Source: Actinoplanes italicus
Lineage (GTDB): Bacteria; Actinomycetota; Actinomycetes; Mycobacteriales; Micromonosporaceae
Reading direction: 5' to 3'
Assembly: GCF_003001815.1 (NCBI RefSeq)
Contig: NZ_PVMZ01000020.1
Location: 62,001 to 126,000 of the forward strand
DNA: 64,000 nucleotides
Shown: in pieces, positions 41,663-50,298 of the stretch
Layout of the letters: each line of letters opens with the position of its first letter
Numbering within the stretch: the stretch's first letter is position 1
Translations under genes and position numbers: made by a program
The notes under the pieces: generated by a model
Databases searched by the model: none
What the model was told of the DNA's origin: nothing
What the model saw: the letters and a program-made list of their open reading frames with translations, nothing else

Positions 41663-43813
41663 TCAGGCCGCCCGGGCCAGCTGACGGGAGATCGTCTCCA
41701 TGGTGTCGCTGATCTCGCCGGCCCGTTCGTGCAGATCGCGCAGCACCTCGCCGGACGAGGCGGGCCGATGGTGGGCGCGGTCCTCCAGGTCGGCGCAGAG
41801 GGCCGCGAAACGGTTCGCGCCGAGCGTGGCCGAGGACGCCTTCAAGCCGTGCGCCAGCCGTGCCAGGTTGCGGGTGTCGCCGCTGGCGGCGGCCTCGTCC
41901 ATGCGGTCGAGCAGGCCGGGCAGGCGGTCGGCGAAGTTGTGAAGGATCTCGGCGAGCTGCCGGCGGTCACCGGGTTCGGCGTCCGGACCGGCGATCACGT
42001 CGACGCAGGCCCGGATGGTGGCCGGCTCGCCGTCGTCGGGCCCCGGCAGCGGACCGGCGCCGGCCAGACGGACGTCGGCGTACGCGGCGGCCGTGGCCAG
42101 CACGACGTCCAGTTCGGCGTCGTCGATCGGGCGGGCCAGTACGCCGTCCGCGCCGGCCCTGGCGAAGTCGTCTCGCTCCTCCAGGTCCGAGCAGACGGCG
42201 ACGATGCGGGGCGGTCCGTGCCGCGGCGGATCGGCGTGGATCAGCCTTACCGTCGTCGGACCGTCGAGCACCAGCAGCCCCGAGCCGAGGAGCAGCAGGT
42301 CGTAGCGGTCGCGCTGGACGGCCTCCAGGGCGGCCTCGCCGTCGGCGACGGTCAGCACCCGGTGCCCGCGGCGTTCCAGCAGGCGGCGGGCCAGCCGCTG
42401 GTCGACCGGGTCGTCCTCGGCCACCAGGACGAGCAGTGCCTGTTTGCGCCCGGCCACCGGCGAGCGGCCGGAACGGTCCGGCTGGAGTGCCTCGTCCACC
42501 CGCAGGGTCACGGTCACGGTCGCGCCCTGACCGGGGCGGCTCTCGGTGGTGACGCCCCCGTCCATCGACTCGGCCAGCCGGCGCGCCAGCAGCACGCCGG
42601 GGTCGGACTGCCGTTCGGCGGGCATTCCGAGCCCGGTGTCGCGGATCGCGAACCGTACCTCCAGATTCCGGGTGCCCTCCGGATTCCGCTCTTCTTCGGG
42701 ATGGGCCGAGACGGGATGGGCCGGGACGGGATGGGCCGAGACGCTGACCGTGACGGCGCCGTGTTCCGTGCCGGCGACCGCCTGGCGCAGCAGTGCGGTC
42801 AGGATCCGCCGTACCCGCTGCTCGTCGCCGCGGACCCGTTCCGGGCAGCCGGCCGCCAGGTGCGCGGACAGGTGCAGGCCCTTGGCCTCGGCGTCGGGCG
42901 CGACCGGGTCCATGGCGCGGCGCACACAGCCGCGCAGCGAGAACGGCCGCCGTTCCAGCAGCAGGTCGCCGGTCTCGATCCGGGCCAGGTCGAGCAGGTC
43001 GCCGACGACGCCGAGCAGGGCGGTCCCGCTGGTGTGCACGGTGGTGGCGAGCTCATGCTGCCGCTGGTCGAGGCCGGTGTCCAGGAGCATGCCGGTCATC
43101 CGGGTGAGGGCGGTCATCGGCGTACGGATCTCGTGGTGCATCGCGTTCAGGAACGCCGAGCCGGCCGCCGTGGCCGCGGACGCCTCGTCCCGGGCCCGGG
43201 CCAGTTCGGTCATCGACGAGTTGAGTACGGTGGCGAGCTCCGCCAGCTCGCGCGGGGCGCGCACGTCCGCGGGCCGGCTCAGGTCACCGCGCCGGAACCG
43301 GCGGGCCGCGGCCGTGATCTGGTCCACGGCGCCGGTGAGGCGTCGTTCCAGCAGACGGCCGCCGATCAGCGACAGGAGTCCGGCCAGCACGGCGACCCAG
43401 ACGATCAACCACCGGTTGGTACGCGCGACCGCGTTCACCTCACCGATGTGCCGGTCCAGCTTCACCTGCTCGTGGCGCCACATCTCGTCGGTCGCGGCCT
43501 GCACGACCGTGACGTCGGCCTCCGGCGTGATCCGCTGGAGCAGGTCACGGTGCACCGGGTCCGGGCCGGCGAGCCTGCCGAGCTCCGCCGCGCGGTTGCG
43601 CAGTCGCCCGGTGGAGTCGGTCGCGACCTCGCGCAGGTCACCGATCCGGCGGAGGATCTCGCTCGACCGGCGTACCTCGGCCTGCGCCTGAAGGGTCTCG
43701 TCGTTGCGCACCAGGCCGGTCACCGCGACGGCCGTGATCGCCGCCAGGACGAACAGCACAGCGGCGCGCAGCAGACGCCCCGCGCTCCAGATCCGGTCAC
43801 CGATCTCCGGCAC
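41663..43813 (-). CDS. Hybrid histidine kinase with degenerate ATPase and receiver, intact Hpt
   Basis: A 716-residue membrane protein: two helices (about 15-36, 135-155) with an external loop, HAMP (155-205), HisKA with M-H-H-E-I-R-T-P (His227), HATPase (290-440), receiver (455-580) and C-terminal Hpt (610-716, His655 in L-A-H-G-L-K). The ATPase N-box Asn is Gln (L-L-R-Q-A-V) and the F and G2 boxes are missing; the receiver phospho-site is Gly510 (L-L-L-L-G-S-G). A 15-base triple repeat at 42698-42742 gives S-A-H-P-V-P-A-H-P. Start GTG 43813 has TACAGT 13 bases upstream. Divergent from the lone receiver gene. Confidence 0.88.
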   Translation of the reverse strand: MPEIGDRIWSAGRLLRAAVLFVLAAITAVAVTGLVRNDETLQAQAEVRRSSEILRRIGDLREVATDSTGRLRNRAAELGRLAGPDPVHRDLLQRITPEADVTVVQAATDEMWRHEQVKLDRHIGEVNAVARTNRWLIVWVAVLAGLLSLIGGRLLERRLTGAVDQITAAARRFRRGDLSRPADVRAPRELAELATVLNSSMTELARARDEASAATAAGSAFLNAMHHEIRTPMTALTRMTGMLLDTGLDQRQHELATTVHTSGTALLGVVGDLLDLARIETGDLLLERRPFSLRGCVRRAMDPVAPDAEAKGLHLSAHLAAGCPERVRGDEQRVRRILTALLRQAVAGTEHGAVTVSVSAHPVPAHPVSAHPEEERNPEGTRNLEVRFAIRDTGLGMPAERQSDPGVLLARRLAESMDGGVTTESRPGQGATVTVTLRVDEALQPDRSGRSPVAGRKQALLVLVAEDDPVDQRLARRLLERRGHRVLTVADGEAALEAVQRDRYDLLLLGSGLLVLDGPTTVRLIHADPPRHGPPRIVAVCSDLEERDDFARAGADGVLARPIDDAELDVVLATAAAYADVRLAGAGPLPGPDDGEPATIRACVDVIAGPDAEPGDRRQLAEILHNFADRLPGLLDRMDEAAASGDTRNLARLAHGLKASSATLGANRFAALCADLEDRAHHRPASSGEVLRDLHERAGEISDTMETISRQLARAA

Positions 43814-43875
43814 GGCCCTTACTGTATGTAGCGATCAAGGGCATCGTGGTGGGTTCGAGCAGAGCGGGGTGAGGT

Positions 43876-44250
43876 GTGCCTTCGGTTCTCGTGGTCGACG
43901 ACGATCCGGCCCTGTTGCGCATCATCGAGACGGTGCTCGTCGCGGCGGGGCTGGAGGTGTCGTCCCGCAACACCGGACACGCCGCCCTCCGGGCCGCTCA
44001 CGCCCGTCCACCGGACTGCACGATCGTCGACTGGTCCCTCGACGCGTCCGGTCACGACATGGACGCCGTCACCCTGTGCCGGGCGTTGCGCGACGGCGAG
44101 GACACCGCCGACGTGCCGATCCTGCTGCTGACCGGACGTGGCCGCTGGATGGAGGCGGCCGCCGCCTTCGACGCCGGCGCCGACGACTACCTGCCCAAGC
44201 CGTTCTCCGTACAGGAACTCCTGGACCGCATCACCAGCCTCACGCGTTGA
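43876..44250 (+). CDS. Single-domain response regulator
   Basis: A 124-residue receiver with all key residues: V-V-D-D-D-P acidic pair, phosphoacceptor Asp in T-I-V-D-W-S, Thr in L-L-L-T-G and Lys in Y-L-P-K-P-F. It has no output domain. It is divergent from the hybrid kinase, whose intact Hpt domain is a fitting phosphate donor. The exporter genes start 57 bases downstream. Confidence 0.9.
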   Translation: MPSVLVVDDDPALLRIIETVLVAAGLEVSSRNTGHAALRAAHARPPDCTIVDWSLDASGHDMDAVTLCRALRDGEDTADVPILLLTGRGRWMEAAAAFDAGADDYLPKPFSVQELLDRITSLTR

Positions 44251-44307
44251 TTCGCGGCATTCAATTCGAGACGTAGATTCCGGCACAAACGGCGACAATC
44301 TACGTTC

Positions 44308-45420
44308 GTGAGCGAAACAACGGGGCAAAGGCGAGGTAATCGCCGTATCCGGTTCATCGGGGCCGTCATCGTCGTGACCGGTGCGGTGGCCGGTGGCGTG
44401 ATCGCGGCGCTCGCCAAGGACGACGCCGCCAGACCGGCCGCCGTGGTCGTGGCGCTCGTCGACCGGGGTGAGGTCACCCGCGACGTGGCCACCACCGGCA
44501 CCGTGGAGCCGGCCACCACCCGCAGCCTGTCCTTCGCGGTGCCGGGCACGGTCGAGTCGGTGAAGGTGCGTGCCGGCAACCGGGTCAGCAAGGGGCAGAC
44601 CCTCGCGGCTCTGGAGAACGCCGACGCCGCCGACGACGTGAGCGACGCCCAGAGCGGCCTGGCCGAGGCGCAGACCAGGCTCGGCCAGGCGCAGAGCGTC
44701 GCGGCCCGGGCCACCGCCAGCGCCACGGCCTGTGCCCCTCCCGCCGACGCCCGGCCGGTCGCAGCGGCCGTCGGCCCGTGTCCGACGAGGGGTTACCCAG
44801 ACGGCGGAGGCGACCCGGTCCTGACCGCCGAACAGCAGGTCAACCGCGCGGCGCGGGCCGTCGAGGTGGCCGCGAAGGCACTGGACGGCACGAGCCTCGT
44901 CGCTCCGATCGCCGGCACCGTGGTGGCCGTCGAGGGCAAGGTCGGCGACCAGGTCCGAGGCGGGTCGACGTTCATCAACCTGGCAGACACGAACGCCATG
45001 CAGGTCCGCGCCGAGTTCCCGGAGGCCGACGCCGGTGCGCTCGCCGCCGGACAGGACGCGACGGTCTCGCTCGCCGACTCCGACGTCCTGTACGAGGCCG
45101 AGGTGATCCAGGTCGACCCGGCCGGCACGTCCGACGGTACCCTGGTCCGCTACGGCGTGCTGCTCGCCTTCGCCGACTCCCCGGACGACCTGCTCGTCGG
45201 GCAGAGCGCCCGGGTGAAGGTGCGCACCGGCGAGGTGGCGGCCGCGCTCCGGGTGCCGTCGACGGCCGTGCACGACGTATCGGGCGGATCGGGCACCGTG
45301 CTGGTCCGTGACGGTAACCGGTCGGTCGAGCGCGTTGTCGCCGTCGGGCTCCGCGGGGACCGATACACCGAGATAACCGACGGTCTGGAGCAGGGCGACC
45401 AGGTCGTACGTTCCTGGTGA
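44308..45420 (+). CDS. HlyD-type membrane fusion protein (first copy)
   Basis: A 370-residue adaptor with one N-terminal membrane helix (about 15-35), barrel-sandwich/lipoyl half motifs (G-T-V-E-S-V-K-V-R-A-G-N-R-V and A-P-I-A-G-T-V-V-A-V-E-G-K-V-G), a short coiled region with a Cys-containing insertion, and a C-terminal beta-barrel. In monoderm actinomycetes such adaptors work with MacB-type ABC exporters. GTG 44308 is the likely start. A second adaptor gene follows after 77 bases. Confidence 0.85.
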   Translation: MSETTGQRRGNRRIRFIGAVIVVTGAVAGGVIAALAKDDAARPAAVVVALVDRGEVTRDVATTGTVEPATTRSLSFAVPGTVESVKVRAGNRVSKGQTLAALENADAADDVSDAQSGLAEAQTRLGQAQSVAARATASATACAPPADARPVAAAVGPCPTRGYPDGGGDPVLTAEQQVNRAARAVEVAAKALDGTSLVAPIAGTVVAVEGKVGDQVRGGSTFINLADTNAMQVRAEFPEADAGALAAGQDATVSLADSDVLYEAEVIQVDPAGTSDGTLVRYGVLLAFADSPDDLLVGQSARVKVRTGEVAAALRVPSTAVHDVSGGSGTVLVRDGNRSVERVVAVGLRGDRYTEITDGLEQGDQVVRSW

Positions 45421-45497
45421 GAAGCGGAATGGGCAGGCACGCGGGGTAATACGGCGGAACACCGGAACAGGAACCCGCCGGAAGGCATGATGACGGT

Positions 45498-46622
45498 GTG
45501 AAAGCGCTGCGACGACCCAGCACCGCCGTGAACGCCCTGCTGGCCCTATTGATCGTCGGTGCCGCGTTCTGGGGCTGGACCCTGCTGCGGGACACCTCGC
45601 AGACCAGCGGGGCGAGCGCGTCCGGCGTACGCACCGTCACCGCCGCCCAGGGCACCGTCACCCGGACCGTGTCCGCCGACGGCTCGGTGGCCAGCGCGGC
45701 CACCGCCACGGCCACGTTCGCCACCTCGGGCACGGTCACCGCGATCCCGGTGAAGGTCGGCCAGCAGGTCAAGGCGGGCACCCTGCTCGCCCGGGTCGAC
45801 CCGGCCGACGCCCGGCGGGACCTGGAGCTGGCCCGGGCGAACCTGGAGGCCGCCGAGGACGCGCTGGACCGGGCGCAGGACGCCGGGACCGACACCGACA
45901 ACGCGGCGAACGCGGTCACCGAGGCCGAACTGGCCGTCGACGAGGCCGAGGCGGCGGTCGCCGGCACCCGCCTGACCGCCCCGATGGCCGGCACGGTGAT
46001 CGCCGTCAACGGGACTCTCGGCGGTTCGTCGACGGTGGGCACGCAGGACTCGAGCAGCGGGTTCGTCGACCTGGCCGACCTGACGAAACTGCAGATCACG
46101 GCCGCCTTCTCGGAGGCCGACGCCACCGAGCTGAAGGCCGGCCAGAGCGCCACCGTGGTGTGGAACGCCCTGCAGAACGCCGAGACGACCGGCGAGGTGG
46201 TGGCCGTCGACCCGACCGCGACCGGTTCGGACTCCTCGGAGCAGGACAGCGCGGTCACCTACGGCGTCACGGTCAGCCTGCCGAATCCTCCGGACGGCGC
46301 CAAGCCCGGCCAGACCGTCACCGTCTCGGTCGTCACCGGCAGTGTGGAGAACGCGGTCATGATCAACTCGGCCGCCGTCACGGCGACCGGCAACCGGCGG
46401 ACCGTGGTCGTCGTGGACGGCGCCGGCAAGCAGGAGGTACGCCCGGTCCAGGTCGGACTGGAGGGCGACGACGCCACCCAGATCACCTCGGGACTGGCCT
46501 CCGGCGAGCGGGTGGTGCTGCCGATCGGCACCACCTCCACCACGACGACGAACATGCGCGGTGGCGCCGGGTTCGCCCCGGGCGGCGGGCCCCGGGCCGG
46601 CACCGGAACGGGCGGGCGCTGA
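45498..46622 (+). CDS. HlyD-type membrane fusion protein (second copy)
   Basis: A 374-residue adaptor homologous to the preceding one: one membrane helix (about 10-30), G-T-V-T-A-I-P-V-K-V-G-Q-Q-V, a helical hairpin (D-L-E-L-A-R-A-N-L-E-A-A-E-D) and A-P-M-A-G-T-V-I-A-V-N-G. The C-terminal tail is Gly-rich. It is directly followed (2 bases) by the ATPase gene, so this copy is the more likely partner of the exporter. Confidence 0.88.
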   Translation: MKALRRPSTAVNALLALLIVGAAFWGWTLLRDTSQTSGASASGVRTVTAAQGTVTRTVSADGSVASAATATATFATSGTVTAIPVKVGQQVKAGTLLARVDPADARRDLELARANLEAAEDALDRAQDAGTDTDNAANAVTEAELAVDEAEAAVAGTRLTAPMAGTVIAVNGTLGGSSTVGTQDSSSGFVDLADLTKLQITAAFSEADATELKAGQSATVVWNALQNAETTGEVVAVDPTATGSDSSEQDSAVTYGVTVSLPNPPDGAKPGQTVTVSVVTGSVENAVMINSAAVTATGNRRTVVVVDGAGKQEVRPVQVGLEGDDATQITSGLASGERVVLPIGTTSTTTTNMRGGAGFAPGGGPRAGTGTGGR

Positions 46623-46624
46623 CC

Positions 46625-47350
46625 ATGGAGGTGCCGGTTCTCGACGTACGGGACGTCACCAAGGTGTACGGCGGCGGCGACACCGAGGTCCGTGCGCTCG
46701 ACGGTGTCAACCTGCAGGTGGAGCGGGGCGACTACGTGGCCGTCATGGGCTCGTCGGGCTCCGGCAAGTCGACTCTGATGAACATCCTGGGCTGCCTGGA
46801 CGTCCCCACGACGGGTACCTACCTGCTGGACGGTGTGGACGTCGGCTCGCTCGGCGACGAGCAGCTGGCGCTGGCCCGGAACCGGTTGATCGGGTTCGTG
46901 TTCCAGGCGTTCAACCTGATCCCGCGGACCAGCGCGGTGGCCAATGTGGAGCTGCCGCTGGCGTACTCCGGGATGAGGGCCGCCGAGAGACGCCGCCGGG
47001 CGATGTTCGCACTGGACCTGGTGGGCCTCGCCGACCGCGCCGAGCACGAGCCGGATCAGCTCTCCGGCGGTCAGCAGCAGCGGGTCGCGATCGCCCGCGC
47101 GCTGGTCACCGAGCCCGCTCTGCTGCTCGCCGACGAGCCGACCGGCAACCTGGACAGCCATGCCACCGACGACGTGCTCGCGGTGTTCGACGACCTGAAC
47201 GCGGTCGGCCGCACCATCGTGCTGGTCACCCACGAGGAGGAGGTCGGCTCTCGTGCCGACCGGCTGATCAAGCTCTTCGACGGAAGGATCGCGAGCGATT
47301 CCCGTCAGGAGCCGGTAGGGCGTCACGCGGCTGCGGGGGTTTTATCATGA
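46625..47350 (+). CDS. MacB/LolD-type ABC transporter ATPase
   Basis: A 241-residue ATPase: Walker A G-S-S-G-S-G-K-S-T (about 40-48), Q-loop V-F-Q-A-F-N-L, signature Q-L-S-G-G-Q-Q-Q-R, Walker B L-L-L-A-D-E-P and D-loop G-N-L-D-S, H-loop V-T-H-E. All catalytic residues are present. Its stop overlaps the permease ATG (ATGA). Confidence 0.95.
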   Translation: MEVPVLDVRDVTKVYGGGDTEVRALDGVNLQVERGDYVAVMGSSGSGKSTLMNILGCLDVPTTGTYLLDGVDVGSLGDEQLALARNRLIGFVFQAFNLIPRTSAVANVELPLAYSGMRAAERRRRAMFALDLVGLADRAEHEPDQLSGGQQQRVAIARALVTEPALLLADEPTGNLDSHATDDVLAVFDDLNAVGRTIVLVTHEEEVGSRADRLIKLFDGRIASDSRQEPVGRHAAAGVLS

Positions 47351-48519
47351 ACTTCATTGAGATTGTACGATTCGCGCTGCGCGGCATCAGCGCCAACAAA
47401 CTCCGGTCGATCCTGACCATGCTCGGCATCCTGATCGGTGTCGCCGCCGTCATCCTGCTGGTGGCCGTCGGCAACGGCTCGGCACAGGCGATCACCACCC
47501 GGATCGAGGCGCTGGGCACCAACACGCTGACCGTGATGAGCGCGAGCCGGGAGAGCGGCGACCTCACCATGCGGATCGCCGAAGCCCTCGACGACCCGGT
47601 CGTCGCCCCCGACGTCCGCTCGGTCTCGCCCGTGGTCAGCACCTCGGCCACCCTCACCTACGAGGGTGCCGAGCATGAGATCAGCTCGCTCGTCGGCACC
47701 ACGCCGAGCTGGTTCGGCGCGTCCAACAGCCCGGTCGGGACCGGCGCGGCCTTCACGGCCGACGACGAGGCCCAGGCCCGCCGGGTCGTGGTGATCGGCC
47801 GGACCGTGGCCGAGGAGCTGTTCGCCGGTGCCGACCCGGTCGGGCAGCAGGTCACCATCGGCGGCGCCCTGTTCACCGTGACCGGCGTACTGAAGGAGAA
47901 GAGCTCGTCCGGTTTCCAGGACTCCAACGACACCGCCGTCGCCCCGATCGGAGCGGTCCGTCAGGTCCTGGCCGGGTACGGCCCGCTCAGCTCGATCCTG
48001 GTCGAGGCCTCCGACCCGTCGATGGTCGACACGGTCCAGGGCGAGATCACCACGATCCTCGACACGCGGCTCGAATCCGGCAGCTACCGGGTGCAGAACG
48101 CGTCACAGCTGCTCGAGACACAGACCGAGACCGCCGACACGTTCACCACCCTGCTCGGCGCGGTCGCCGCGATCAGCCTGCTCGTCGGCGGCATCGGCAT
48201 CACCAACATCATGCTCGTCACGGTCACCGAGCGGACCCGCGAGATCGGCATCCGCAAGGCCCTCGGCGCGCCCCGCCGGGTGATCCTCACCCAGTTCCTC
48301 ATCGAGGCGACCCTGCTCAGTGTTATCGGTGGAGGTCTGGGCGTGGCGGCAGCCGTGCTGGGCAGCCGTTTCTCCATCGTCGGCGTGCAGCCGGTGATCG
48401 TGCCGAGTTCGGTGGTGCTCGCCCTGGGCGTCTCCGTGCTGATCGGACTGTTCTTCGGCGGACTGCCCGCGGCCCGTGCCGCCCGCCTGCGCCCGATCGA
48501 CGCCCTCCGCTACGAGTGA
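47347..48519 (+). CDS. MacB-type ABC transporter permease
   Basis: A 390-residue permease with the MacB layout: helix 1 (about 20-42), a large external MacB-PCD domain (45-250) and three C-terminal helices. The cytoplasmic loop T-E-R-T-R-E-I-G-I-R-K-A-L-G-A (about 295-309) is the coupling helix. With the ATPase and adaptors it should export a peptide, antibiotic or lipid-like substrate by mechanotransmission. Confidence 0.93.
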   Translation: MNFIEIVRFALRGISANKLRSILTMLGILIGVAAVILLVAVGNGSAQAITTRIEALGTNTLTVMSASRESGDLTMRIAEALDDPVVAPDVRSVSPVVSTSATLTYEGAEHEISSLVGTTPSWFGASNSPVGTGAAFTADDEAQARRVVVIGRTVAEELFAGADPVGQQVTIGGALFTVTGVLKEKSSSGFQDSNDTAVAPIGAVRQVLAGYGPLSSILVEASDPSMVDTVQGEITTILDTRLESGSYRVQNASQLLETQTETADTFTTLLGAVAAISLLVGGIGITNIMLVTVTERTREIGIRKALGAPRRVILTQFLIEATLLSVIGGGLGVAAAVLGSRFSIVGVQPVIVPSSVVLALGVSVLIGLFFGGLPAARAARLRPIDALRYE

Positions 48520-48529
48520 GGACCCTCCT

Positions 48530-49177
48530 GTGACTTCAAAGAACGCCGCGACCTCGGAGAACGCCGCGACCGCGGACGACACGGTGACCTCGGAGGATGC
48601 CGCGCCGTCCGGAAACCGTGACACCGAGGTGCTGCCCCGCCAGTCCAGCGGCCACCCGGACCTCGACGAGGCCCTGGCCGCGGTCGCCCCGCGCCGCTGG
48701 TGGAACCGCACCACCGTGGGCCTGCTCGGACTGGCCCTGCTTGCCGGTGGCTTCCTCGGCGGCGTCCAGGCCCACGAGCGCTGGGGCACCGGGGAGACGC
48801 AGGCCGGCGGCGCTCCGAACGGCGCGGGCATGCCCAGCGGTTTCGGCCCTGCGCCCGGCGGCTCGCGCGGCCCCGGCGCGCCCGGCGCCCGTCCCGAGGT
48901 GTCGGGAAGCGGCGCGGCCCCGGGCGGGACGGTCCAGGGCGGCGCCCAGCCCGCCATGGGCGCCGTCGTGGGCACGGTCAAGGTGGTCGACGGTACGACC
49001 CTCTACGTGCAGACCGACGCCGGCGAGACGATCACCGTACGGACCGCTGCGGACACGACCGTCAAGGTCAGCCAGGTCGCCTCTCTGGAGAGCATCACCT
49101 CCGGCCTGCCGGTGACCGTCGAGGGCCTGCCCGACTCGGAGGGCGTCATCAGCGCGACCGCGATCACCGCCGGCTGA
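48530..49177 (+). CDS. Single-pass membrane protein with external OB-like domain
   Basis: A 215-residue protein with a Thr/Ala/Glu-rich cytoplasmic arm (1-55), a membrane helix (about 60-80), a Gly/Pro linker (85-145) and a C-terminal beta domain (V-V-G-T-V-K-V-V-D-G-T-T-L-Y-V-Q, then T-V-R-T-A-A-D-T-T) of the kind annotated DUF5666 in actinomycetes. It ends the exporter gene run and may be an accessory factor. GTG 48530 was chosen 8 bases after GAGGA-like bases. Confidence 0.72.
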   Translation: MTSKNAATSENAATADDTVTSEDAAPSGNRDTEVLPRQSSGHPDLDEALAAVAPRRWWNRTTVGLLGLALLAGGFLGGVQAHERWGTGETQAGGAPNGAGMPSGFGPAPGGSRGPGAPGARPEVSGSGAAPGGTVQGGAQPAMGAVVGTVKVVDGTTLYVQTDAGETITVRTAADTTVKVSQVASLESITSGLPVTVEGLPDSEGVISATAITAG

Positions 49178-49193
49178 AAAGTCACAGGAACGG

Positions 49194-49258
49194 CGTCGCC
49201 CAGCCGATGCCTCCCCGCAGCGTGGGACGGCAACCGTCCCGCAACGATCTGGGAGACG
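49194..49258 (+). promoter_or_regulatory. Structured leader that can mask the ribosome binding site
   Basis: CGTCGCCCAG (49194-49203) can pair with CTGGGAGACG (49249-49258) at nine of ten positions, covering the GGGAG ribosome binding site of the next gene. Between them a 7-base-pair GGGACGG/CCGTCCC stem with a CAA loop (49224-49240) forms. The closed form would block translation. It matches no riboswitch class that I recognise. Confidence 0.5.
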
Positions 49259-49261
49259 GCG

Positions 49262-49759
49262 ATGACCGGCATCAGCAGTGTCTCGGCCTCCACCGGCCAG
49301 TACTCCTACCTCCGTTCCCCGGTGGCCGCCCAGCGCCGGGAGAACCTGATGTCGAGGGTGGCCGACACGCTCGGCATGACCGTCGACGACCTGCGGTCGA
49401 GGCTCGACGACGGTCACAGCCTCAACGAGCTCGCCACCGCCCGGGGCGTACCGCATGAGGATCTGATCCTCGCGATCCGGGCCGGTCTGTCCGCGGGCGA
49501 CCCCGAGGCGTTCGCGGCCAGGAGGGGCACACCGCCACCGGCGCCGCCGGCCCGGGAACCGCGCGGCGAGAACGCCGGCTTGCGCGACGAGGTCAAACTC
49601 CGCGGGGTGAGCCGTCTCCTCGGCATGGACGGCGAGTCGGTCACCACCGCCGCCACCGGTGCGGCCGCACTGGTCACTCTGATGCAGGACAAGGGCATCG
49701 ATCTGTACGCGCTACGCGGCGTCCTGACCAGCGGCGACCTCATCGACGTCACGGTCTGA
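49262..49759 (+). CDS. Hypothetical protein with helical repeat motif
   Basis: A 165-residue soluble protein. Two similar helical units are visible: D-T-L-G-M-T-V-D-D-L-R-S-R-L near 36-49 and L-L-G-M-D-G-E-S-V-T near 118-127, each followed by a Ser/Thr-rich helix. They look like degenerate helix-turn-helix or DNA-binding-like motifs but no family was recognised. ATG 49262 is 6 bases after GGGAG, which is part of the folded leader. Confidence 0.7.
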   Translation: MTGISSVSASTGQYSYLRSPVAAQRRENLMSRVADTLGMTVDDLRSRLDDGHSLNELATARGVPHEDLILAIRAGLSAGDPEAFAARRGTPPPAPPAREPRGENAGLRDEVKLRGVSRLLGMDGESVTTAATGAAALVTLMQDKGIDLYALRGVLTSGDLIDVTV

Positions 49760-49770
49760 GGCGAGGCGGG

Positions 49771-50028
49771 TCAGCCGTACAGGCGCCGCCGGATCAGGAC
49801 GAGCGCGACCGCGGCGAGGAACAGATCCAGGGTGACGATCAGGCCCAGCCACCCGAACAGCAGCATCACCGGTGGAACCAGTACGAACAGGACGGCGCAC
49901 AACACCGCGACGGCGGGGAAGCGGACCTCGGCGTGCGCCCCGGCGGTCATCCGCGCGGCGAACTCGGGGTCGGACAGGTGGATCCGGTGTTCCAGCTCGG
50001 CGATTGTGCGACTGTCGTTATCGTTCAT
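49771..50028 (-). CDS. DUF3040-type membrane protein
   Basis: An 85-residue protein with an N-terminal amphipathic segment (I-A-E-L-E-H-R-I-H-L-S-D-P-E-F-A) and two membrane helices (about 38-58 and 60-78), typical of the actinobacterial DUF3040 family of small membrane proteins of unknown role. It faces away from the small acidic ORF at 50121. Confidence 0.8.
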   Translation of the reverse strand: MNDNDSRTIAELEHRIHLSDPEFAARMTAGAHAEVRFPAVAVLCAVLFVLVPPVMLLFGWLGLIVTLDLFLAAVALVLIRRRLYG

Positions 50029-50120
50029 CGTCGATTGCTCCTGCTTCGGAGGCTCCGGGGCCTGCCTGTTACCCGGAGTTCCGCGAGTCTAAACGTCCCG
50101 TCCGTGGGAATTCTCTCCTC

Positions 50121-50294
50121 ATGACGAAAGAACTTGGGGCGAGAGAGAACGAGAAGCAGACCGAGAGCAGGACGGAGGACCTGCCACGTCACCCGGCGGC
50201 ACGTCCGCGGGCCGAGGCCGACCGTGAGCTGGTGCCGCCGGACGCGGACCTCGACGAGGATCGGACCGTCCCCGGCAGCGGCGGGCGCCGGTGA
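50121..50294 (+). CDS. Small hydrophilic hypothetical protein
   Basis: A 57-residue, highly charged and probably disordered protein (M-T-K-E-L-G-A-R-E-N-E-K, ending D-E-D-R-T-V-P-G-S-G-G-R-R). GC-rich third positions support coding weakly; no clear ribosome binding site is seen. It converges on the M20 peptidase gene with 4 bases between stops. The family was not recognised. Confidence 0.45.
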   Translation: MTKELGARENEKQTESRTEDLPRHPAARPRAEADRELVPPDADLDEDRTVPGSGGRR

Positions 50295-50298
50295 TCGA

